From positions 1 to 8,920 of the forward strand of contig JAHEKA010000077.1 of assembly GCA_024638585.1 (NCBI GenBank): DNA of 8,920 nucleotides, read 5' to 3'. Shown one piece after another: positions 1 to 6,207 of the stretch. Source of the stretch: Rhodospirillales bacterium. GTDB lineage: Bacteria > Pseudomonadota > Alphaproteobacteria > SMXQ01. Position 1 is the stretch's first letter; every line of letters begins with the position of its first letter. The notes under the pieces are model-generated. The model was not told the DNA's origin and ran no database searches. It worked only from the letters and a program-made list of their open reading frames with translations. The translations under genes and the position numbers were made by a program.

Positions 1-876
1 CGACATCTGGTCGAAGATCGCCTGCATCACCGGGTTCTGGGCGTCGCCGTATCCTTCACCCATTTCAAAATGGTGCTTATCTGGCACCTCGATGAGACGG
101 CATTCCTGCCCTGCAGCCCGCCAAGCCTTAGCGAAATCGCAGGACTGGCGCTGGAACTCGGTCAATTCGTTGGCCCCATAGGCCAGGACCAAATCGATCT
201 TGGTCTCGGGGATATGATGGATTGTGCTGAGGGCATGGGCCCTTTCCTCATCCATCTTGAGATAGCTGTTGCGCCAGCTGCGGATCACCGGCGCGAGGTC
301 ATACATGCCGGATATCGGGGCCGCGCCCTTGATGATATCCGCAGGCAGCCCATAGATGCCCTCCCAATCGGTAATGGTCATCACGCCGGTGACGTGGCCG
401 CCGGACGAGTGACCGGACACATAGATCCGCTCCGGATCGCCGCCGAAGGTCTCGGCATTACGATAGACCCAGGCGATAGCGGCCCGGCATTGACGCACTT
501 GTTCCTCCAGCATCACATCGGGCACCAGGTCAAAATTGACGGCGATAAAATTCGCGCCGGCCTCGTGGAACACCGGGGCGGGAAAGGACACCTCATCCTT
601 ATGCCCGGATTTCCATGCGCCGCCATGGATGAAAATATTGATCGGCGCGCCCTTCTTCGGCGCTGGGAAAATGTCGAGCGCCTCCGCCAGGGTCGGCCCG
701 TAAGCCACGTCGAGACGGCAGTCCATTTCCGCCCGGACTTCGGCGCTTCGTTGAATCTTGCGCTGCTTGAAGGCGCTGGTATCCGGAACCAGGCTGTTCT
801 GGTTGTACTGCGCGTCCAGTTCTTCCTGGCTGTAGGATCGCCAATCGGGAAAGTCCCGCTTGGGTTCGTCGAGCAT
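1..876 (-). CDS. Alpha/beta hydrolase, kynurenine formamidase-like esterase (3' end outside window)
   Basis: The frame stays open from an ATG at 876 to the window edge, giving 292 residues, close to full length for this family. The N-terminal region (EELDAQYNQN, about residues 18-27) resembles the start of arylformamidase-like hydrolases. An oxyanion-hole motif HGGAW lies at 84-88. The nucleophile elbow GHSSGGH is at 155-161, with Ser157 as nucleophile. The catalytic acid is probably Glu237 (YGANELTEF), and the His is in KHHFEM, most likely His269. The triad therefore looks complete. There is no signal peptide, so it is probably cytosolic. The start is supported by a GAGGGAGG Shine-Dalgarno just upstream. 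It lies 29 bases downstream of the pseudoprotease gene and is probably co-transcribed with it. Family members hydrolyse N-formylkynurenine or small carboxyl esters. No tryptophan-catabolism gene is nearby, so the substrate is unknown and a general carboxylesterase is equally possible. Confidence 0.88.
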   Translation of the reverse strand, partial: MLDEPKRDFPDWRSYSQEELDAQYNQNSLVPDTSAFKQRKIQRSAEVRAEMDCRLDVAYGPTLAEALDIFPAPKKGAPINIFIHGGAWKSGHKDEVSFPAPVFHEAGANFIAVNFDLVPDVMLEEQVRQCRAAIAWVYRNAETFGGDPERIYVSGHSSGGHVTGVMTITDWEGIYGLPADIIKGAAPISGMYDLAPVIRSWRNSYLKMDEERAHALSTIHHIPETKIDLVLAYGANELTEFQRQSCDFAKAWRAAGQECRLIEVPDKHHFEMGEGYGDAQNPVMQAIFDQMS

Positions 877-905
877 GGCACCCTCCCTCGGCCCTAGGTG
901 GCCGT

Positions 906-1847
906 TCAGTGTAGTCGTGGCGACTTATAATTCCGCGCGCGGTCTTCGGACTTGATGGACACCTCCACTTGCTGACCATTCCGGAAGATATTGAGAGGGA
1001 CGCGGACGCCCGCCTCACCAAGCTTCCACATACCCCGGAACAGATCACCGAGGTTTTCCACCGGTGTCCCGCCGACCCCGATGACGACATCACCAACACG
1101 GATATCGGCGGCCTCGGCAGGGCCCTTGTCGGTCAGGCCGACAACCACGAGATTCTCGCCGAACTCCGCCGCCTGCATCCCGATCCAAGGACGCGACGGC
1201 CGGTTGACGGCACCGTAGCGCACGAGATCATCGATGACCGGAGGCAGCAGATCGATAGGAATCATCATATTCACATCGATCGGCCGTTTGTTCTGAGCGA
1301 CCTGTTGCACGAACAGCGAACCCACGCCCACCAGACCACCATCGCCCGCAATCAAGGCGGTGCCGGCCCAATGGGGATGAGGCGGCGTGGTGTAGATTGC
1401 TTCGTCCAGAAGATATTCCCAGTAACCCGCAAATTCCTGTTTGGCGACGACCCGAGCATCGATCGCATGCTCGACGCCGCCGGCACCGGCCACTACGACC
1501 CGCTCGCCGACCGCGATATCACTCGAACGGCCGAGTTTGAGCGGTTCCACGTCGAGCGGTTCAAGGGCCTGGACAAGGGCGAAGCCGGTTTCGGTGTCCC
1601 GGCCCACGACATCGGCTGGAATCACGCGGCCATCGTCAGCCACCAACCATGTGCTTTCCGCCTCTGTGACCAGATAACCCACGGTCACGACCAGCCCTTC
1701 CGCCGAAATGACGCAACCGTTCCCGGCCCGTTCGGTGCCCAACCGCTCCGCGCTGTGGGCATCGGCCGGCACCGTGGACCGCAGGCCGACGACCGACCGC
1801 AGGGTTTCCACGAGGTCGAATGAGTAATTCTCGGGAAGTGGTTCCAT
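906..1847 (-). CDS. HtrA/DegP-like S1C-fold protein with PDZ domain, catalytic triad lost (predicted pseudoprotease)
   Basis: 313 residues. A chymotrypsin-like double barrel (about 15-210) is followed by one PDZ domain (about 220-300; carboxylate loop near PWIGM, then GPAEAADIRVGDVV). The fold landmarks of HtrA proteases are present but every catalytic residue is changed. The His motif (T-N-N-H-V in HtrA) reads TVGYLV, with Tyr58 at the His position. The Asp motif (D-x-x-T-D-L-A) reads DTETGFALV, with Gly88 at the Asp position. The Ser motif (G-N-S-G-G-P) reads HWAGTAL, with Ala161 at the Ser position. The frame is otherwise intact and well formed, so this looks like a maintained non-catalytic protein rather than a decaying gene. 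No signal peptide or membrane anchor is visible, so it is probably cytoplasmic, unlike DegP. The ATG at 1847 has GGAGAG six bases upstream. It is the first gene of a two-gene unit with the hydrolase. A scaffold or peptide-binding role is an inference. Confidence 0.88.
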   Translation of the reverse strand: MEPLPENYSFDLVETLRSVVGLRSTVPADAHSAERLGTERAGNGCVISAEGLVVTVGYLVTEAESTWLVADDGRVIPADVVGRDTETGFALVQALEPLDVEPLKLGRSSDIAVGERVVVAGAGGVEHAIDARVVAKQEFAGYWEYLLDEAIYTTPPHPHWAGTALIAGDGGLVGVGSLFVQQVAQNKRPIDVNMMIPIDLLPPVIDDLVRYGAVNRPSRPWIGMQAAEFGENLVVVGLTDKGPAEAADIRVGDVVIGVGGTPVENLGDLFRGMWKLGEAGVRVPLNIFRNGQQVEVSIKSEDRARNYKSPRLH

Positions 1848-1917
1848 TGATATCTCTCCGGCCAGCCGCTCGGTCGTTCCAAACTGCCAGCGTTCGCCTT
1901 CCTCACTCTCCGGACCT

Positions 1918-1945
1918 AGGATAAGCCATCATGGGCCGGGATCAA
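1918..1945 (-). promoter_or_regulatory. Candidate sigma70-type promoter for the pseudoprotease-hydrolase unit
   Basis: On the minus strand, TTGATC (1945-1940) is followed after 16 bases by TATCCT (1923-1918), about 70 bases upstream of the ATG at 1847. The -35 box matches the consensus in the first four positions and the -10 box in four of six. It lies in the divergent intergenic region, where a promoter for the leftward unit is expected. This is a weak call made by eye. Confidence 0.3.
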
Positions 1946-1977
1946 ACCCCGCACGCGCCGGACCGGCACCCCGATCC

Positions 1978-2006
1978 TTGCTGTGAGGGCATATTTTACG
2001 TATGAT
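1978..2006 (+). promoter_or_regulatory. Candidate sigma70-type promoter for the cupin gene
   Basis: TTGCTG (1978-1983) and TATGAT (2001-2006) are separated by exactly 17 bases. The -10 box matches the consensus at five of six positions and lies in the most AT-rich patch of the 227-base divergent region (1848-2074). Initiation near 2013 would give a leader of about 60 bases. That leader holds a short GC hairpin (CGCCC at 2030-2034, GGGCG at 2044-2048) and the ribosome binding site. The spacer and -10 contain a partial dyad, CATA-N7-TATG (1990-2004), that could be an operator, but nothing else supports one. Confidence 0.55.
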
Positions 2007-2074
2007 TTGTGGAAATTTCGTGTCCGAAACGCCCTCTCCCAACGGGCGCAATGGCCCCAAAATCGGAGGAAACA

Positions 2075-2599
2075 ATGGCCTATACCCTTGATCAGTTCTG
2101 CCGGGATCTCCATGACGCGCTCATCGAGAAGGTCGATGACGAAAGCCGGGAAACCGTGCGCGCGAACCTGGAAAAGCTTCTCGCCAACCCGGATTTCGTG
2201 GCCGAAACCTGGCAGGAAGACACGCCACCGGGCAAGCGGGTCCTCTATCACGACAAGGACACCGACGTGTATGTGTTGGCCCATGTCCAGGAAGAGGGCA
2301 AGAAGGGCAATCCCCACAGTCATGGCGCGTCCTGGGCGATCTACGGCAACGCTACCGGCGCAACCGACATGTCCGAGTGGCGCCGCACCAACAGCGAGGA
2401 CGACGATCATGCCGAGCTGGTGCTGGAGAAGGAATACTCCATCACCCCGGGCTTGGCCCAGGCCTACGGTCCCGGCCTCATCCACTCCACGGGTCATCCG
2501 TGCAAATCCTGGGTGCTGCGGGTGACCGGCACGGATCTCGATACCCTGCCGCGCTACCGTTTCGATGCCAAGAAAGACAAGATCCTCGAAACCGCGTGA
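2075..2599 (+). CDS. Cysteine dioxygenase-like cupin (RmlC fold) protein
   Basis: 174 residues from the ATG at 2075, which has the ribosome binding site CGGAGGAAAC immediately upstream. An in-frame ATG at 2009 also exists, but its extra 22 residues lie upstream of the Shine-Dalgarno and look non-coding. A helical N-terminal segment (1-45) precedes a single cupin domain. Candidate metal ligands follow the cysteine-dioxygenase pattern: NPHSHGASWAIYG supplies His81 and His83, and GLIHSTGH supplies His137 as the probable third His. The C-terminal strand SWVLRVTGTDLD is typical of this family. Such proteins are mononuclear non-haem iron enzymes, some of which oxidise thiols such as cysteine or 3-mercaptopropionate. 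The substrate cannot be read from the sequence. The protein has no signal peptide, so it should be cytosolic. Its own promoter and terminator suggest a single-gene transcript. Confidence 0.8.
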   Translation: MAYTLDQFCRDLHDALIEKVDDESRETVRANLEKLLANPDFVAETWQEDTPPGKRVLYHDKDTDVYVLAHVQEEGKKGNPHSHGASWAIYGNATGATDMSEWRRTNSEDDDHAELVLEKEYSITPGLAQAYGPGLIHSTGHPCKSWVLRVTGTDLDTLPRYRFDAKKDKILETA

Positions 2600-2629
2600 T
2601 CGTCGGCATCAGAACAGCTTGAAGGCGTG

Positions 2630-2658
2630 AACGCCGGGCCTTGGCCCGGCGTTCTTTT
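2630..2658 (+). terminator. Rho-independent terminator after the cupin gene
   Basis: A perfect 11-base inverted repeat (AACGCCGGGCC at 2630-2640 and its complement at 2643-2653) forms a GC-rich hairpin with a minimal loop centred on TT. It is followed by CTTTT (2654-2658). It starts 31 bases after the cupin stop codon and so separates the cupin transcript from the MFS gene. Confidence 0.85.
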
Positions 2659-2741
2659 GGCCCCCGCGTCTTATTGGCCACGGACATCGGACTCCGCGGC
2701 TCCCCGATAAACCCTGTGGCCGACCCCTGGAGCAGGATTCC

Positions 2742-3953
2742 ATGGCGCAACACGCACCCGGGCCCATCAGCATGCGTCTCCAGGCCGCCGTCTATATCTG
2801 CGGTATTTTTTCAAGCGGGACATCCAACATCGTCTGGCTGCTGGTGCCCCTGTGGCTGATCAAGCTGGACGCCTCGCCGATGATGATCGGGATTTCTCTC
2901 GGCGCTTACACCTTCCTCCCCCTTCTCCTGTCGATTCCCGGCGGCGCCCTGATAGACCGTTTGGGCGCCCGGCGGGTGATCTTCACCTTCGGAATCCTGA
3001 TCGTCTGCCTGACTCCGCTCTACCCAATGTTACCCTGGATTCCAGCGCTGATCGGGCTGCAGATGCTGGTCGGCCTATCGACCTCCATGGGCTGGATCAG
3101 CGCCCAGGCCCTGGTCGGTCAGCGCATGTACGGCAACCCGACCTATGCCGGGCGCCTCGCCTTTGTCGTCCGCTTGGGGACCCTCGTCGGCCCCCCCGCA
3201 GCGGGTCTCATCTGGGACCTGTTGGGCGAATGGGGCGCGTTCGGATTCATGACCTTATGGACCGCCGGCGTCCTGGTGGGCGTGGCCCTTCTTCCCAAAT
3301 CGGAGGAAGAACACCGCGCGGGCCCCCAGGCCTTCCGGCTCGGCGACTTCCGACCCAGGTTCCAGAGCTACCGAGAGGCGATCGGCTTGCTCAGCATCGC
3401 GCCGATTCTCCTGGTGGTGATGATCTCAGTGCTGCGCCAATCGGGTCAGGGGATCCAAAGCTCGTTCTACGTGGTGTATCTGGAGAGTATCGACCTGTCC
3501 GGTGCGCTGATCGGCAGCCTGACATCGGCGTTCTTGGTGGTGGGGGCCTTCGGGGCGCTTGCGACGGGCCCGCTGACGCGTTTGTTCAATCCCTTCTGGC
3601 TCCTCATGGTCACCGTGGCACTCTCCATCGTCTTTATCGCCATCACGCCGCTGATCTCAGCTTACCTTCTCCTGTTGGCCGCGATCGTCGCGCGCGGCGC
3701 GGCGCTGGGTACGGTACAGCCCCTGATGCTGTCGATAATTTCCCAAGCGGCAAAGTCCGGCGATCAGGGCAAGGCGGTGGCACTTCGGGCGACGGCAAAC
3801 CGGTTTGCCATGACGGTCATCCCCGTCATCATGGGCGCGGTGGTCGAAGTCACGGGGCTCAAAGGCGCATTCCTGCTGGTGGGCACGGTGTTGTTGGTGT
3901 TGCTGGCCGCCCTCGCCCTTTATGTGAGGCGCTTGCCTGCCCTCAACACCTGA
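2742..3953 (+). CDS. Major facilitator superfamily (MFS) transporter
   Basis: 403 residues, very hydrophobic, with about twelve predicted membrane helices in two six-helix halves. The halves are separated by a charged loop (about 186-215, KSEEEHRAG onward). The MFS motif A in the loop between helices 2 and 3 is clear: GGALIDRLGARR at residues 67-78. Helix-forming glycine- and proline-rich stretches such as GTLVGPPAAGLIWDLLG (about 146-162) resemble helix 5 motifs of drug or metabolite exporters. This inner-membrane secondary transporter may export small molecules, but the substrate is unknown. The ATG at 2742 follows GGAGCAGGA, an acceptable ribosome binding site; an alternative Met lies at residue 12. 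The gene stands alone on the plus strand, downstream of the cupin terminator and convergent with the sensor gene. A 6-base dyad (GGCCAC at 2676-2681, GTGGCC at 2716-2721) lies in its upstream region with no clear role. Confidence 0.87.
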   Translation: MAQHAPGPISMRLQAAVYICGIFSSGTSNIVWLLVPLWLIKLDASPMMIGISLGAYTFLPLLLSIPGGALIDRLGARRVIFTFGILIVCLTPLYPMLPWIPALIGLQMLVGLSTSMGWISAQALVGQRMYGNPTYAGRLAFVVRLGTLVGPPAAGLIWDLLGEWGAFGFMTLWTAGVLVGVALLPKSEEEHRAGPQAFRLGDFRPRFQSYREAIGLLSIAPILLVVMISVLRQSGQGIQSSFYVVYLESIDLSGALIGSLTSAFLVVGAFGALATGPLTRLFNPFWLLMVTVALSIVFIAITPLISAYLLLLAAIVARGAALGTVQPLMLSIISQAAKSGDQGKAVALRATANRFAMTVIPVIMGAVVEVTGLKGAFLLVGTVLLVLLAALALYVRRLPALNT

Positions 3954-3971
3954 AAGCCAACCTCGTCCGGC

Positions 3972-4146
3972 TCAGGCCGGTGCCTCGTCCGCCTGATCAG
4001 GATCGATCACCTCCTTTGGGGCGTAACCGGCGACTTGAATGCCGGAGAAGCTCTCGCGTACCAGCGGCGGGACCGGGCCCGCCCAGTTGATCAATGATGG
4101 GTCAGCGGCGCCAATCCGGTCAATGGCCAGGAAAAGGTGCGGTTCA
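3972..4146 (-). other. Coding-like stretch in the shifted frame after the sensor gene stop (possible frameshifted C-terminal tail or small overlapping ORF)
   Basis: Just past the TGA of the sensor gene (4144-4146), the minus-strand frame one base later stays open to a TGA at 3972-3974. It encodes about 58 residues (from DVEPHLFLAIDRI to DQADEAPA). By my hand count about 72 percent of its codons end in G or C and first positions are G-rich, which resembles the neighbouring genes more than random shadow sequence. Its only in-frame ATG is at 4229, inside the sensor gene, giving an 85-residue ORF whose first third looks like shadow sequence. Removing one G from the GGG run just before the stop (about 4149-4151) would join the sensor to this tail. 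Alternatives are an independent small gene or chance. The rest of the convergent gap (3954-3971) holds nothing recognised; a short CCGGC/GCCGG dyad at 3967-3980 lacks a T-run. Confidence 0.35.
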
Positions 4147-6207
4147 ACGTCCCGTGATTTGCAAGACCAGCTTTTCCCCCGCCACCGTACCGAGAAACCG
4201 CTTGAGGACGTCGACGATTCGAGAATCATATCTGCTCGTGTTCTGGGCCAACACGCCCATGGCTTCGTCGGCGCTCACCGGGTCGCGGTAGGAGCGGCGT
4301 TCGATCCGCGCGCAGAAGACATCGGCGACCGCGAGGATCCGGGCAGGCTGGCCGATCTGATCGCCGGCGAGACCCCGGGGATAGCCGCTGCCGTCAAGCC
4401 GTTCATACATCTGGACCAGGCTTTCGACCACCGGAAGGCCGAAATCGACACCCTTGAGGATCGCAACCGCGTTGTCCACATGGGTTTGCATGATGGCGAA
4501 TTCCTGCTCCGTCAGGCGGCCCGGTTTGGCGACGATTTCCTTGGGGATAGAGACCTTGCCGATCTGGCACAGCATGGCGGCGATATCGATGGTAGCGACC
4601 TCGTCCCCGCTGAGGCCCAGGCCATCGGCCAGGGCGAGGCAGGTTTCGCGGACGTTTTGTGTGTGCCCGGCGAGGAACGGATCGACTGCCTCGATGGTCC
4701 GAACCAGGGCTGCGGTCATCTGCTGGAAGGCCGCCTGGCGTCTCGCTTCCGCCTCGCGCAATTCGGTGACATCCCGAGCCACGCTGAGAATACCGCTGAC
4801 GGCGCCGTCCTCGCCCCGATAGGGGACCTTGGTGAATTGCAGAAAACGCGGGCCCGCCGGCAGATGAATAGCACGCTCAGCCATCACCGGCTTGCCGACT
4901 TCCCGCGCCTGCCGATCCGTGGTCTCCAGGGAATCCGCCGTTCCGCGCCCAAAGACCTCTGCGTCATCCAGACCGGTGAGTTCCGCCTGGGTGCGCGATA
5001 CCGCGTCCGCAAAGGACGGATTGACATAGGCATAGGCACCGGTTGGCCCTTTGAGGCCGACCATCTCGGTCAGATTGTTCATCACGCTTTCCAGGAAGCG
5101 CCGCTGGGCGTTGATCCGCGCAGCGAGCGCCCGATACTGATCGGCCATGGCTTGAGAATGCTCGTTGGCCTGGCGCCACCAAAAGGCCGTGACGGCGGCC
5201 ACCAGCAAAAGGGTCACGGCCATGGCCAGTCCGATCACGCCCCAGCGATATTCCCTGAGGGCGGCAAGGGCGATGTCGGCTTCGATTTCGTGGACCACAA
5301 GCCACGGGAGGCCCGCCACCCAAGCGCCTGAAGAAAATACCCGTCCCTGTCCGGCGGCGGAGGGTCGCAGGGCGAAGGGAAGCCCCTCGTCCTTTTGCGG
5401 GACCTGAATCGCCTGGACGGGCGCGATGGCAGGCTGTCCCCTAGGGTCGAGCAGCATGGGTTCCCGCGCGCCGACCTGGACGACACGAGTGGTTTCCCCT
5501 TCCTTGGTCAGGGGTGAGGGTTTCAGGAGTTCGCCCAGCGCCGCCTGCACCGGTAGGGTCACCACCAGTACGCCCGCCACGGTTCCAGGGGCGGCCGGCG
5601 ACTTGTCCTGCGGCGGCGCGATGGGAAGAAGAACGTCGGTGATTAGGCCGCTGGGCGCAACGCGGGCGGCCCGGACGGTGCGTTTCTTGGTGGCATAGAT
5701 AGCGACCGCCGCGTCGCGCTGCTCTCGGCTCAGGGCCGGCGCCGCCCCGCTCGCCAGAACCGCACGGCCCTGGCGATCAACCAGATAGGCTCCGATCGCG
5801 CCCTCCTGGCGGGCGAATTCGCTGATCGCCCGCGCCATATAGGGCATTTGCGCTGCCAGCGGCGTACCTTGTGCGGGAACCCCTCCACCCAGCTTGACCT
5901 CCGCCGCAAACAGGCGGAACAGGTCGCTCTGGCTCAAACGCAATCCCGCACGGCCGAGCGACTCGACCCAGGTCTTCAGGACCTCCGCGCGGGTCGCGGC
6001 AAGGATACCCGTCCGCTGCCGGAGATCGCTGGTGAGTTCGCGCTCCCGGTTTCCCAAAGCCCAATAGGCCAGAGCACCCGCGATCACCACCAGCACCAAA
6101 ACCAGCAGAACCACCCGCGTGATCCGGGATCCGGTGTCGGCGGCATCGGTTTGCTCTATCTCCGAGAAGACGAGATCGAAGTCCGTGTTGTCGTTTCGGA
6201 AGGTCAT
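4144..6207 (-). CDS. Membrane sensor: CACHE-like periplasmic domain, PAS, degenerate HD-GYP
   Basis: 687 residues from the ATG at 6207. That ATG overlaps the TAA of the lapG-like gene by one base (TAATG), implying translational coupling. An upstream in-frame ATG at 6267 only adds shadow sequence from inside lapG. Layout: cytoplasmic N-terminus; membrane helix about 30-51; large periplasmic domain about 52-318, resembling double-CACHE sensors; second helix about 321-344; helical linker; PAS domain about 370-480; HD-GYP domain about 495-680. The GYP loop is intact (ERLDGSGYPRGL, 602-613), as are His515, His576 and Asp629. The HD signature (L-H-D-I-G-K) reads LCQIGK with Cys547-Gln548, and the HH-E motif reads MYE (600-602). 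Metal binding and c-di-GMP hydrolysis are therefore probably lost, while ligand binding may remain. HAMP and GGDEF domains are absent. Its position beside lapG suggests it controls LapG, as LapD does in Pseudomonas; that role is inferred. Confidence 0.87.
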   Translation of the reverse strand: MTFRNDNTDFDLVFSEIEQTDAADTGSRITRVVLLVLVLVVIAGALAYWALGNRERELTSDLRQRTGILAATRAEVLKTWVESLGRAGLRLSQSDLFRLFAAEVKLGGGVPAQGTPLAAQMPYMARAISEFARQEGAIGAYLVDRQGRAVLASGAAPALSREQRDAAVAIYATKKRTVRAARVAPSGLITDVLLPIAPPQDKSPAAPGTVAGVLVVTLPVQAALGELLKPSPLTKEGETTRVVQVGAREPMLLDPRGQPAIAPVQAIQVPQKDEGLPFALRPSAAGQGRVFSSGAWVAGLPWLVVHEIEADIALAALREYRWGVIGLAMAVTLLLVAAVTAFWWRQANEHSQAMADQYRALAARINAQRRFLESVMNNLTEMVGLKGPTGAYAYVNPSFADAVSRTQAELTGLDDAEVFGRGTADSLETTDRQAREVGKPVMAERAIHLPAGPRFLQFTKVPYRGEDGAVSGILSVARDVTELREAEARRQAAFQQMTAALVRTIEAVDPFLAGHTQNVRETCLALADGLGLSGDEVATIDIAAMLCQIGKVSIPKEIVAKPGRLTEQEFAIMQTHVDNAVAILKGVDFGLPVVESLVQMYERLDGSGYPRGLAGDQIGQPARILAVADVFCARIERRSYRDPVSADEAMGVLAQNTSRYDSRIVDVLKRFLGTVAGEKLVLQITGR

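Noticed and set aside
70..897. Long plus-strand ORF opposite the alpha/beta hydrolase
   Set aside because: It is an in-register antisense shadow of the hydrolase codons. It has no family motifs, whereas the minus strand shows HGGAW, GHSSGG and a catalytic His.
969..1823. Plus-strand ORF of 284 codons opposite the pseudoprotease
   Set aside because: His/Asp/Arg-rich shadow composition without motifs. The minus strand has recognisable S1C and PDZ architecture with a ribosome binding site.
1916..2497. Minus-strand ORF of 193 codons opposite the cupin gene
   Set aside because: Shadow of the cupin codons. It would read through the divergent promoter region and has no supporting motif.
2676..2721. 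GGCCAC/GTGGCC dyad upstream of the MFS gene as an operator or riboswitch
   Set aside because: Six-base arms 34 bases apart are expected by chance in GC-rich DNA, and no known riboswitch core was recognised.
3967..3980. Hairpin CCGGC-TCAG-GCCGG as a bidirectional terminator between the convergent genes
   Set aside because: Only five base pairs and no T-run on either strand, so there is not enough support.
2852..4090. Plus-strand ORF of 412 codons overlapping the MFS gene
   Set aside because: Arg-, Pro- and Gly-rich frame-shifted reading of the MFS gene. The 2742-3953 frame gives membrane helices and motif A.
4039..5331. Plus-strand ORF of 430 codons opposite the sensor gene
   Set aside because: Antisense shadow of the HD-GYP and PAS coding sequence. 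The minus-strand frame carries the domain motifs.
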